A stretch of 64,000 nucleotides of DNA from Streptomyces poriferorum (GCF_019399235.1 NZ_JAELVH010000006.1:1-64000); one strand, 5' to 3'; positions 8,049 to 16,328 are shown, numbered from the stretch's first letter. Numbers and translations are program-made. Notes: generated from the sequence alone by a model not told the origin.

Positions 8049-9515
8049 TCAGCCGTCCAGCAGTCCCGCCATCCAGGCCTCGACGCCGTCCGGTGTGCGG
8101 GGGAGCGCGGACGACATGAGGCGGGCGCCGTCCCCGGTGATCACGAGGTCGTCCTCGATCCTGACGCCGTTGCCCCGGAGCGAACGCGGCAGCGTCTCGT
8201 CGTCCGGCCGGAGGTAGAGCCCCGGCCCCACGGTCAGGACCTGCCCCGCCTCCAGGACCCCGTCCGGGTAGATGCCGGCGCGGGCCCGCGCGCAGTCGTG
8301 CACGTCCATGCCGAGCATGTGGCCGCTGCCGCACAGGGTGTAGCGGCGGTGGAGACCGTTCTCGGGGGTGAGCGACTCGTCCGCGGGGACCGGCAGTACG
8401 CCCCAGTCGTGCAGGCCCTCGGCGATGACCCGCATCGCGGCCTCGTGGAAGTCGTGGAAGCGGGCGCCCGGCCGTAGTGCGGCGATCCCCGCGTCCTGTG
8501 CGGCCAGCACCAGTTCGTACACCGTGCGCTGGACGGGGGTGAAGGTGCCGGACAGCGGGATCGTGCGGGTGATGTCGGCCGTGTAGAGGGAGTCGGTCGC
8601 CACGCCCGCGTCCAGCAGCAGCAACCGGCCGCGCTCCAGCGGGCCGTCGTTGCGGGTCCGGCGCAGCACGCACGCGTGGTCGCCGGCGGCCGCGACGGTC
8701 GGAAACCCGGGGCCGTGTCCTTCGAGCCGGGCCCGCAGTCCGAAGACTCCCTCCACCCGGCGCTCTCCCCGTGGGCCGGCCATCGCCTGCGGGAGGCAGC
8801 GGACGACGTCCTCGAATCCGGCGGTCGTCGCGTCGACGGCACGCTGCAACTGGCCCTGCTCCCATGAGTCCTTGACGAGTCTGAGCTCGTCGATCACCGC
8901 GTCGATCCCGGCAGGGGCGGACCGGACGGCGGGCATCCGGCGGGCGTCCCCGAGCCAGATGTCGACGGACGGGTCCACGCCGGTGAGGACCCGGGTCGGG
9001 GGCTGGGTGCCCGTCAGGAGCTTTTCCCACGCGTCCCGGTGCTCGCAACGGATGCCGGTGAGTACGGCGGCCTCGGCCAGGCCCGGTCTGCGGCCCACCC
9101 AGAACTCCCCGTGCCCGCGGTCGCGGTGGAAGTCCTGGCCGCTGCGGGGCGAGCCGGGTCTCATGTACAGGACCGCCTCGTGGCGCGCGTCCCCGTCCGG
9201 TTCCAGGACCAGCACATGGCCGGCCTGGTCCTCGCCGGTGAGACCGGTGAGCCAGGCGTACGCGGTGTGCGGACGGAAGCGGTGGTCCGCGTCGAGGGAC
9301 GCCACGGCGGGGGAGCCCGCCGGAACGACGAGCCGCTCGCCCGGGAACCGTGCGGCGACGCGGGCGCGGCGGGCCGGTGTGAGGGCGTGGGCGGGAACGC
9401 GGGCGTCGGCGGGGCGCCGGTCCCTGGCCCAGCCCGTACGCATGAAGGTGTCCAGGGCCGGGGACACCGGCAGGTCGTGGCTGCCGGTGGGCGGGCGAAG
9501 TCGGGGCTCGGTCAC
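8049..9515 (-). CDS. pepP: Xaa-Pro aminopeptidase (M24B), one metal ligand substituted
   Basis: A 488-residue PepP-like protein: N-terminal AMP_N domain, then a pita-bread M24 domain. Visible active-site parts are LLLDAGV, ADITRT, GSGHMLG (His399), DVHD and GVRIEDD. The Glu of the usual TVEPG motif (E. coli Glu383, a metal ligand) is Gly430 here (TVGPG). GTG 9515 follows GAGGAG; longer readings reach into the promoter. The enzyme family removes residues ahead of Pro, which suits trimming of collagen peptides. The gene is divergent from the collagenase, and a candidate operator lies between them. Activity is uncertain because of the ligand change. Confidence 0.8.
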   Translation of the reverse strand: MTEPRLRPPTGSHDLPVSPALDTFMRTGWARDRRPADARVPAHALTPARRARVAARFPGERLVVPAGSPAVASLDADHRFRPHTAYAWLTGLTGEDQAGHVLVLEPDGDARHEAVLYMRPGSPRSGQDFHRDRGHGEFWVGRRPGLAEAAVLTGIRCEHRDAWEKLLTGTQPPTRVLTGVDPSVDIWLGDARRMPAVRSAPAGIDAVIDELRLVKDSWEQGQLQRAVDATTAGFEDVVRCLPQAMAGPRGERRVEGVFGLRARLEGHGPGFPTVAAAGDHACVLRRTRNDGPLERGRLLLLDAGVATDSLYTADITRTIPLSGTFTPVQRTVYELVLAAQDAGIAALRPGARFHDFHEAAMRVIAEGLHDWGVLPVPADESLTPENGLHRRYTLCGSGHMLGMDVHDCARARAGIYPDGVLEAGQVLTVGPGLYLRPDDETLPRSLRGNGVRIEDDLVITGDGARLMSSALPRTPDGVEAWMAGLLDG

Positions 9516-9613
9516 GAGCGGAACTCCTCGGGCTGAAGCGGAATCGCCCGCAAGCAGAGCGCCGCGGACGGGAGTTGGCGCGCAGATGAATGTGCGCCCA
9601 GCGCCTTCCAAAG

Positions 9614-9636
9614 AACATGTGACATGTGCCATTGTA
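9614..9636 (-). promoter_or_regulatory. Candidate pepP promoter and GntR operator
   Basis: On the minus strand a TACAAT -10 box (9636-9631) has a weak ACGACC -35 eighteen bases upstream. Immediately downstream lies AACATGTGACATGTG (plus-strand 9614-9628), sharing ATGTGACAT with the sites at 2131 and (as ATGTGACGT) 7281. A protein bound there would cover the start region, which fits repression. Confidence 0.45.
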
Positions 9637-9659
9637 CAGACGGCCGCGGTTGAGGTCGT

Positions 9660-9674
9660 GCTCATGTCATGAGC
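9660..9674. promoter_or_regulatory. 15-bp perfect palindrome upstream of the collagenase
   Basis: GCTCATGTCATGAGC has seven-base arms around a central T, 89 bases before the collagenase GTG. It lies in the 247-bp divergent region with the pepP operator and is a candidate second protein-binding site. It partly resembles the ATGTGACAT core (CATGTCAT). No clear -10 box for the collagenase was found. Confidence 0.35.
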
Positions 9675-9762
9675 TGCTCCACGGGCCTGCCCTCCGGCCC
9701 CGACCGCGCCATCCCCCACGCCGCGCACCGTCGCGCGGCACCACACCGCTGGGAGGCGGCAC

Positions 9763-12150
9763 GTGAAGAACCGTACGGTTCGACAGAGATTCACCGGCTT
9801 GTCCACCGTGGCCCTGGCCGCCTGTCTGGGTGTCGGCATGCTCGCCGCACCGAGCCGGGCCGCCGAGCCCCGGCCCTCCACACCGGCCGCGGTCACCACG
9901 ACCGCCGCCGCGGGCAAGGCCGTTGCTCCCGGGGCGCCCGAGCCGGGCGGCCCCGCCGCGCAGGCACTCACCGCGCCCGTCCAGGACCCCGGCCACATAG
10001 GCGGCACGGCCCTGAAGCCCGCAGACCGGGCACCGCAGACCGCGTCCAAGGACGCGCTGAAGCGCGACTACGACGACCCGCGTGCCACCGCGCCGAGCCA
10101 CCCGGCCCCCTCGATGAGGGCCAAGGCCCGCTCCGCCGCGAAGGCCGCCGGAATCGCCCCTGCCGCCGCCTGCTCCGTCGCCGACTTCACCAGCCGCACC
10201 GGCAGTGCCCTGGTGCAGCAGATCAAGTCGTCGACGACCGCCTGCGTCAACACCCTGTTCACGGTCAAGGGCAACGATGGCTACCTCGCCTTCCGTGAGG
10301 CGCAGATGGTCACCGTCGCCAACGCCCTGCGCGACGGATCGGCCGCGTACCCGGGTGACAGCAGCACCGGCATGCCCCAGCTGGTGCTGTTCCTCCGGGC
10401 CGGCTACTACGTGCAGTACTACGACCCCGCCACCGTCGGCGACTACGGCGACGCGCTCCGCACCGCCATCCAGGGCGGGCTCGACGCCTTCTTCGGCTCC
10501 GCGCACGCCTACGACGTCACGGACGCCAACGGGGAGACCCTGTCCGAAGCCGTCGTCCTCATCGACAGCGCCGTGCAGAACGCCCGCTACCTCAACGTCG
10601 TCAAGCGCCTGCTCGCCGACTACGACTCCTCGTACGACAGCTCCTGGTACATGCTGAACGCCGTCAACAGCGTCTACACGGTGACCTTCCGGGGTCATCA
10701 GGTGCCCGAGTTCGTCAGCGCCGTCCAGGCCGACCCGAGCCTGCTCGACTCGCTCGCCGGCTTCGCCCGCGACCACCTCGGCCTGCTGGGCACGGACCGC
10801 TCCTACCTGACCTCCAACGCCGGGCGCGAGCTCGGGCGTTTCCTCCAGGAGGAGTCGCTGCGGCCCAAGGCGCGCCCGCTCGTCATCGACCTGCTCGGCC
10901 GCACCTCCCTGACCGGGCCCACCGCACCGCTCTGGGTCGGACTCGCCGAGATGACCGACTACTACGACCGGGCCAACTGCACCGCGTACAACACCTGCGA
11001 CCTGGCGGCACGCATCAAGAGCGCCGTCCTTCCGGTCGCGTACACCTGTAGCGACAGCATCCGCATCCTCGCCCAGCAGATGTCCTCGTCCGACCTCTCG
11101 GCGGCCTGCACCAGCCTGAAGGGCCAGGACGCCTACTTCCACGGGATCGCCCGCGACAGCGGACCGGTCGCCAACGACAGGAACACCACCATCGAGGTGG
11201 TCGTCTTCGATTCGAGCACCGACTACCAGACCTACGCCGGGGCCATCTACGGCATCGACACCAACAACGGCGGCATGTACCTGGAGGGCGACCCGGCAGT
11301 GGCCGGCAACCAGCCGCGCTTCATCGCGTACGAGGCCGAATGGGTGCGCCCCGACTTCCAGATCTGGAACCTCAACCACGAGTACACGCACTACCTCGAC
11401 GGCCGGTTCAACATGTCCGGCGACTTCGAGGACGGCCTCACCACGCCGACCATCTGGTGGGTCGAGGGCTTCGCGGAGTACGTCTCCTACTCCTACCGTG
11501 ACGTGACCTACGACGACGCCGTCACCCAGGCCGCCGCACACACCTACACCCTGCGCTCCCTGTTCGACACCACCTACGAGAACGCCGACCAGACGCGCAT
11601 CTACAACTGGGGCTACCTGGCCGTCCGTTACATGCTCCAGTCGCACCGTGCCGATGTGGACACGCTCCTGGGCCGCTACCGCGGCGGCGACTGGAACGGC
11701 GCCCGCACCCTGCTCACCTCCACCATCGGCAGCCGCTACGACGCCGACTGGAACTCCTGGCTGACGGCGTGCGCGGCCGGCAGCTGTGGCACCACCACCA
11801 ACCCGCCGACCGAGCCGACGGCCGAGTGCACCGGGAGTGACGTCCGGGAACTGGGCGAGGACTGTGCCCGGAGCGGACGGCAGGCCACCCGGGGCAACTA
11901 CTCCTACCTGTACCTCTACGTGCCCGCCGGGACCACCCGGCTCACCATCACCACGAGCGGCGGTACGGGCGACGCCGACCTCTACTACAACGCCAACGGC
12001 TGGGCCACCACGGGCGCCTACACCTCACGGTCGACCGGCAGTGGCAACGCCCACACGCTGACGGTCGACAACCCGGCGGCAGGAGCGAACTACATCAGCC
12101 TCTACGCCGTGCAGGACTTCGGCGGGGTGAAGATCTCCACCCAGTACTGA
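9763..12150 (+). CDS. Secreted microbial collagenase (peptidase M9)
   Basis: A 795-residue exported protease. A signal peptide with basic start, hydrophobic core and an APSRAAE-like cleavage region spans about residues 1-36, followed by a Pro/Ala-rich propeptide. An M9 activator/peptidase module follows. The zinc site is HEYTH at residues 539-543 and the third ligand Glu568 lies in VEGFAEY, the same 29-to-32-residue spacing class as clostridial ColG (His523/His527/Glu555). A C-terminal PPC domain (about 710-795) follows. GTG 9763 is preceded by GGGAGG. It should cut triple-helical collagen outside the cell and feed the hydroxyproline pathway upstream. Confidence 0.88.
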   Translation: MKNRTVRQRFTGLSTVALAACLGVGMLAAPSRAAEPRPSTPAAVTTTAAAGKAVAPGAPEPGGPAAQALTAPVQDPGHIGGTALKPADRAPQTASKDALKRDYDDPRATAPSHPAPSMRAKARSAAKAAGIAPAAACSVADFTSRTGSALVQQIKSSTTACVNTLFTVKGNDGYLAFREAQMVTVANALRDGSAAYPGDSSTGMPQLVLFLRAGYYVQYYDPATVGDYGDALRTAIQGGLDAFFGSAHAYDVTDANGETLSEAVVLIDSAVQNARYLNVVKRLLADYDSSYDSSWYMLNAVNSVYTVTFRGHQVPEFVSAVQADPSLLDSLAGFARDHLGLLGTDRSYLTSNAGRELGRFLQEESLRPKARPLVIDLLGRTSLTGPTAPLWVGLAEMTDYYDRANCTAYNTCDLAARIKSAVLPVAYTCSDSIRILAQQMSSSDLSAACTSLKGQDAYFHGIARDSGPVANDRNTTIEVVVFDSSTDYQTYAGAIYGIDTNNGGMYLEGDPAVAGNQPRFIAYEAEWVRPDFQIWNLNHEYTHYLDGRFNMSGDFEDGLTTPTIWWVEGFAEYVSYSYRDVTYDDAVTQAAAHTYTLRSLFDTTYENADQTRIYNWGYLAVRYMLQSHRADVDTLLGRYRGGDWNGARTLLTSTIGSRYDADWNSWLTACAAGSCGTTTNPPTEPTAECTGSDVRELGEDCARSGRQATRGNYSYLYLYVPAGTTRLTITTSGGTGDADLYYNANGWATTGAYTSRSTGSGNAHTLTVDNPAAGANYISLYAVQDFGGVKISTQY

Positions 12151-12161
12151 CCGGTCTCCGG

Positions 12162-12195
12162 GGGCCACGGACGCGGCCGGCCGCATCCGTGGCCC
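12162..12195. terminator. Convergent terminator between collagenase and barstar genes
   Basis: A near-perfect 34-base hairpin: GGGCCACGGA pairs with TCCGTGGCCC, and the stem continues through GCGGCC/GGCCGC after one C/A mismatch. It ends directly at the barstar stop codon. Confidence 0.7.
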
Positions 12196-12585
12196 TCAGA
12201 GCAGTCGCAGGGTGCCGGGGGCCGTCTCCTCCCGGATGATCTCCAGCAGCCGGTCGAAGAGCGTCGGCCCCCGGCCGGCCTCCGCCTGCGCCAGTTCCTC
12301 GCGCAGCCGCGGCAGGTTGCTCGTGTGGGCACGGCCGGACAGGCCGCGGAGAAAGCGCGCGGTCTCGTCGTGGGACAGAGCGCGTGCGGACAGGGCGTGG
12401 TCCCGCCACTCGATGACGAAGTCGCCGTCGTCCGGCGTGCCCATCCCGCCTCTCAGACAGTCCGCGAAGGAGTCGAGGCCCCGGCCGAAGCAGCCGCCAG
12501 GACCGTTCACCGCCTCGCCGATCACGTCCCAGAAACGCTCCAGGCCGGTGACCTCGGAGCCGTCGATGACATAGGTCACGGTCAT
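12196..12585 (-). CDS. Barstar-family ribonuclease inhibitor
   Basis: A 129-residue protein, slightly longer than B. amyloliquefaciens barstar (90). The N-terminal strand TVTYVIDG, the helix region GLERFWDVIGEAV and the GCFGRGLDSFADCLRGGM stretch are the barstar fold and RNase-contact surface. It has no signal peptide, so it acts in the cytoplasm. It lies 98 bases downstream of a secreted RNase Sa-like gene on the same strand, so the pair probably forms nuclease plus self-protection. I chose ATG 12585; a TTG at 12600 with GGAGCGAGG upstream is an alternative start. Confidence 0.82.
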   Translation of the reverse strand: MTVTYVIDGSEVTGLERFWDVIGEAVNGPGGCFGRGLDSFADCLRGGMGTPDDGDFVIEWRDHALSARALSHDETARFLRGLSGRAHTSNLPRLREELAQAEAGRGPTLFDRLLEIIREETAPGTLRLL

Positions 12586-12683
12586 GGGGTGAGCGTACAA
12601 GTACCTCGCTCCGGTGATCCGCGCCGCAGGTGGGGGGTCGGGGCCGAAAGGCCCTGCGGCGCGGACCGGACCGGGGGTGCGGC

Positions 12684-13085
12684 TCAGCAGTCGTGGTCGA
12701 CGAGGTCGAACGTCTCGTAGTGGTCGGCGGTGTAGTAGTCCTCCTGGACCTCCTCGCCCGTGACGATGCGTCGCGCGCCGCGGGTCGGGGAGCCGGGGGT
12801 GATCACGGTGTACTCGTGGTAGTACCCGGTGCTCTGTCCGGGCAGGACGCCTTCACGGTTCTGGAAGACGGTCCCGTCCTGGTCGTACGGGAAGGGGCCG
12901 CCGGCGTCGATGAGGTCGAGGGTGTCGTGGGCCTGGGACGGCAGCGCGGAGTAACAGACGCTGCCGACCGAGGTGGTGGCGGCGGTCGCGGTCGCCGTGA
13001 CCGGGCCGCCGACGAAGAGGACGGACAGGAGGGCGGCGACGCCGCCGAGCGTGGTGATCCGTGGGGGGATTCGCATAACCACCAT
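12684..13085 (-). CDS. Secreted guanyl-specific ribonuclease (RNase Sa/barnase family)
   Basis: A 133-residue precursor: signal peptide of about 36 residues, then a mature domain of about 96 residues, the size of RNase Sa. With an offset of 37, all RNase Sa catalytic residues are present: Glu91, Arg102, Arg106 and His122 (Glu54, Arg65, Arg69, His85). The disulfide pair Cys44/Cys133 (Cys7/Cys96) is also present. The enzyme should cut single-stranded RNA after guanosine outside the cell. The start is the in-frame ATG at 13085; ATG 13076 and longer readings to 13160 are possible. The barstar gene follows on the same strand. Confidence 0.88.
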   Translation of the reverse strand: MVVMRIPPRITTLGGVAALLSVLFVGGPVTATATAATTSVGSVCYSALPSQAHDTLDLIDAGGPFPYDQDGTVFQNREGVLPGQSTGYYHEYTVITPGSPTRGARRIVTGEEVQEDYYTADHYETFDLVDHDC

Positions 13086-13188
13086 GATGACGCGCGTAGA
13101 TACCCTCCCGTCAACGCCAACAAGAGTGAATTTTCCTGGAGTTAACCGAGGAGACGGCACACAACACGTCGCGGCGGACCGAAGCCGC

Positions 13189-14274
13189 TCAGCGCATGAC
13201 GGCCGACAGCAGGTCCGTACCCAGCGCCGTCATCGCGGACAGGTCGAGGGTGTGGTGCACGTAGCGGCCGCGCCGCCGGGCCGTGAGCAGACCGGCGTGG
13301 CGCAGCACGGCGAGGTGGCGGGACACCTCCGGGGGCGAGAGTTCCCAGGCGTGGGCCAGTTCGCCGGTGGTGTGCGGGCCGCGGGCCAGGGTGCGCAGCA
13401 GCCGCAGCCGTACCGGATGCGCGAGTGCCGTCAGCCGTAGCGTGACGGTCTCCAGCGGTACCGGCTCGGCCGGGCTCGGCTCGGCCACGGGGTACTGCAC
13501 CACCGGCTGCCACCCCGGCGCGTGGACCACCACGAGGTGCGGGCGGCCGAAGACGCTGGGGAGGAACGTGGTCCCGGCGCCATGGGCGGCGGTCGCGTTG
13601 TCCTGCAGCTTGTCCACGGTGATGCTGTCGCCGTCCGGGGCCAGGGTGACCGCGTCGGAGACCGACGCGAGTGCCGCCCCGAGGCCCTGGTGCTTCAGCA
13701 GGTCGTTCTTCAGCCGCAGGTCGGTGGCGATGCGCACGGCGACGCCCGCCCAGGCGGCGTCGAAGAAGGCGTCGGCGCACTGTTCGAGGGTACGGCGCAC
13801 CCGTGCCCGTACGGCGGCCGGATCCGAGAGCAGCCGTTCCGCGAAGGCCTCCTGGAGCGGGCCGCGCGCCTGGGCCAGGTCCAGGGCGCGCTCGCGTGCG
13901 GTCGCGTCGGCAAGCGGCGACGGCGCACCGAAGCGGACCCGGTTGCTGCCGCACGTGGTGACGAGCGCGGACCTCACATACGTCTCGTCGTCGATCCGGT
14001 CCACGTCGTCCAGTTCCTCGGCGAGGGTCGGCCGTGGACGGGCGGGGACCAGGAAATCGGCTCGTGAGGAACGCCAGAGGAACTCCGCCTCCCCGAGCCG
14101 CTCGGCCAGCTCCGGCCGCAGCCCTGCCCGGACGTCCCCGGCCCAGCCGGCGAGTCCCGGATGATGCCCGGGCTCGGCCAGCACGTGCAGCATCGCGGTC
14201 AGTTCGGCCAGCGGGGAGGCGGCGAACCGCAGTCGCTCCGACGGCAGGCCGCTGATGTCGATCCTCAACGTCAC
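13189..14274 (-). CDS. DUF5937/ArsR-type winged-helix transcriptional regulator
   Basis: The protein has 361 residues. The N-terminal 250 residues resemble the DUF5937 region seen in actinomycete ArsR-like regulators. The C-terminal 90 residues form an ArsR winged helix (LAHPVRLRLLRTLARGPHTT, then a recognition helix with SPPEVSRHLAVLRHAGLL). No metal-binding Cys pair is visible, so it is unlikely to be a metal sensor. It is divergent from an MFS transporter, with a perfect 12-bp inverted repeat between them. GTG 14274 lies directly against GAGGGG, so TTG 14268 is an alternative start. Confidence 0.75.
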   Translation of the reverse strand: MTLRIDISGLPSERLRFAASPLAELTAMLHVLAEPGHHPGLAGWAGDVRAGLRPELAERLGEAEFLWRSSRADFLVPARPRPTLAEELDDVDRIDDETYVRSALVTTCGSNRVRFGAPSPLADATARERALDLAQARGPLQEAFAERLLSDPAAVRARVRRTLEQCADAFFDAAWAGVAVRIATDLRLKNDLLKHQGLGAALASVSDAVTLAPDGDSITVDKLQDNATAAHGAGTTFLPSVFGRPHLVVVHAPGWQPVVQYPVAEPSPAEPVPLETVTLRLTALAHPVRLRLLRTLARGPHTTGELAHAWELSPPEVSRHLAVLRHAGLLTARRRGRYVHHTLDLSAMTALGTDLLSAVMR

Positions 14275-14309
14275 CCCCTCATCATCGCCGACCCGGCGGC
14301 CGGGGACGG

Positions 14310-14338
14310 CGTCGGTTGACGATGTCCGTCAACCGACG
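14310..14338. promoter_or_regulatory. Operator-like palindrome in the divergent regulator/MFS region
   Basis: Perfect inverted repeat CGTCGGTTGACG / CGTCAACCGACG with a five-base spacer (14322-14326). Each arm contains TTGACG oriented as a -35 box towards one of the two genes. A regulator bound here would cover both promoters. The ArsR/DUF5937 protein next door is the obvious candidate. Confidence 0.6.
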
Positions 14339-14374
14339 TGCCCGGCCAGGCGGTTCGAACCGACCGTTGGCGCC

Positions 14375-15667
14375 ATGGCAACCACCACCAAGCTCCAGCC
14401 GCGCGCCCTCGTCAGGGCCTCCGGAGGCCCCCGCTATGCCGTCGCCCTGGCGGTGGACGCGCTCGGCACCGGCCTGCTGCGGCCCTTTCTGCTGCTCTAC
14501 GGGGTGACCGTGCTGAGGCTGTCCGCGCCCGCCACCGGCATCGCCATGACAGTCGGCGTCGTCGTGGGTCTGGTGTGCATGCCCGCGGTCGGCCACTGGC
14601 TGGACCGGGGCGCACGCAGCACGGTCGTGGCGGCGTCGATGCTGGTGCGAGTGCTGGGCGTGGCGCTGCTGTTGGCCACCCCGGCGGGAGACGTCCGGCT
14701 CTTCGCGGCGGCGGCACTCTTCCTCGGCATCGGCAACCAGGCGTGGCCGGCCGCCCACGCGGCTCTCGTGGCCACCCTCGCCCACGGCCGGGAACGCGAC
14801 GCCGCTCTCGCGGCGGGCCGCGCCCTGCGCAACGCCGGCCTGGGCACCGGCGCGCTCCTCGCCACCGCATGCCTGGCAGGCGGCACCACCGCCTTGCAGG
14901 CGCTGGCAGCCGTGACGGGGCTCGCCTATCTGGCCGCGGCGGCTCTGGCGTGGTCCGTTCACGTGCACGCCCGGCCGGCCGCTGCCACGGCCGAGGAGAG
15001 GGACGACGGGCCGCCGCCCCGCATGCGCGTGCTGCTGGCCGCCAACGTGATCTACGTCTTCTGCCTCAACGTCCCCGAAATCGCGCTGCCCCTGGTCCTC
15101 GTGACCCAGTTGCACGCGTCCCCGATGTGGTCGGCGGCCATCTTCGTGGCGAACACGGTGCTGGTGGTCACCCTCCAGGTCCCGGTCACCGTCCTGATGT
15201 CCCGCTTCCCCCGCCGTTGTGTGCTGGCCCTTTCAGGCGTGGTGCTCGCCGCGTCCTACCTCGGCTTCCTCGCGGCCACCTCACTGGGACTCGGCTGGAG
15301 CGCCCCGGCCGTCGCCGCGGTGTCCGTGGTCTGCACCATCGGCGAGATCATCTACGCCGGCAGCGCCGTCGCGCTCGTCACGGCCCTCGCCCCGGCCCGC
15401 GTCCTGGGACGCACTCTCGCGCGCTTCCAGCTCTCCACGGGCTTCGGCCTCGCTGTCTCCCCGGCCGCCATCACCGCTCTCGCGCCCCACGGCCCGGCCG
15501 CCCTCTGGGGCAGCCTCGCTGCTGCGACGCTCCTGTCCGCGTCCGCCGTGGCCACCGAGAAGGACCGGGGCGGGGCTCAGCGGCCGGAGCCGGCGGACGC
15601 GAGGAGGCTCGCTCGGCCGGCCGCCGCCTACGGCGCAGGCACGAAGGAGCGGCCGGCGTCCTCCTGA
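14375..15667 (+). CDS. MFS transporter, drug-efflux type
   Basis: A 430-residue membrane protein with about 12 hydrophobic segments and a central hydrophilic loop (AAATAEERDDGPPPRMR). The loop between helices 2 and 3 has GHWLDRGARS, the MFS G-x3-D-R-x-G motif. It probably exports a small molecule sensed by the divergent DUF5937 regulator. ATG 14375 has no clear ribosome-binding site. The open frame continues back to 14255, but that would run through the operator. Confidence 0.75.
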   Translation: MATTTKLQPRALVRASGGPRYAVALAVDALGTGLLRPFLLLYGVTVLRLSAPATGIAMTVGVVVGLVCMPAVGHWLDRGARSTVVAASMLVRVLGVALLLATPAGDVRLFAAAALFLGIGNQAWPAAHAALVATLAHGRERDAALAAGRALRNAGLGTGALLATACLAGGTTALQALAAVTGLAYLAAAALAWSVHVHARPAAATAEERDDGPPPRMRVLLAANVIYVFCLNVPEIALPLVLVTQLHASPMWSAAIFVANTVLVVTLQVPVTVLMSRFPRRCVLALSGVVLAASYLGFLAATSLGLGWSAPAVAAVSVVCTIGEIIYAGSAVALVTALAPARVLGRTLARFQLSTGFGLAVSPAAITALAPHGPAALWGSLAAATLLSASAVATEKDRGGAQRPEPADARRLARPAAAYGAGTKERPASS

Positions 15668-15696
15668 CGCGCGGTCAAGGGCAGACGGAGTGCCAC

Positions 15697-15723
15697 CCGG
15701 ACAGGCTGGGTGCGCCTGTCCGG
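15697..15723 (+). terminator. Terminator after the MFS gene
   Basis: Perfect 10-bp stem CCGGACAGGC / GCCTGTCCGG with a seven-base loop, 30 bases after the stop. The rest of 15724-15929 holds no gene and no clear signal apart from the ribosome-binding site of the next gene. Confidence 0.65.
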
Positions 15724-15929
15724 CTACGCCTACAACTCCTGTCCGCACGAGGCGTGGGCCGCTGCTGCAAGCCTGCCTGAGCTCCGCACGACAGCGGCCC
15801 GCCCTCTCCGCCCGTCCGGCATTCCTGTCCCGTGGCCCGCAGTAAGCGTGACTGCCCGTAGGCGGGGCATGCATTGCGTGAGCACCTTCGAAGAACAGGG
15901 GGCGATTCACTGTGTGTGCGGGGGAAACG

Positions 15930-16328
15930 ATGGAGCGTCAGGAACTGGCCCGGCTGCATCGCAGAGTCGGCCGCGCCGATGTGGCGGCCGTATCGGAAGT
16001 GCGAGGGGCCGTAAGGGAGTTACTGCGATATCGATGGAGGGATGAGCCCGCGCAGGTGGCCGAGCTGCTGCTCAGCGAGCTGGTGACCAACGCGCTGGTC
16101 CACACGGACGACGGAGCGGTCGTCGCTGTGAGCGTGGCACCGCAGAGGCTGCGCGTGGAGGTACGGGACTTCGTCCCGGACATGCCCGTTTCGCACGTAC
16201 CGGACGCCGACGACGGTACGCACGGCAGGGGACTCGTCCTGGTGGAGAGCCTCGCGGACTCCTGGGGGATCAGCTCCCACCCGCTGGGCAAAATGGTCTG
16301 GTTCGAACTGGACGGCGAACGGCCCTGA
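15930..16328 (+). CDS. ATP-binding anti-sigma-type regulator (RsbW/HATPase_c)
   Basis: A 132-residue single-domain GHKL ATPase. The N-box lies in LLLSELVTNALVH (Glu and Asn present) and the G boxes in DGTHGRGLVLVESLA. Streptomyces encodes dozens of such small kinases, which phosphorylate anti-sigma antagonists or bind sigma factors. No sigma or anti-antagonist gene is adjacent. ATG 15930 has GGGGGA upstream; GTG 15912 is an alternative start. The stop codon lies inside a strong terminator stem. Confidence 0.75.
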   Translation: MERQELARLHRRVGRADVAAVSEVRGAVRELLRYRWRDEPAQVAELLLSELVTNALVHTDDGAVVAVSVAPQRLRVEVRDFVPDMPVSHVPDADDGTHGRGLVLVESLADSWGISSHPLGKMVWFELDGERP

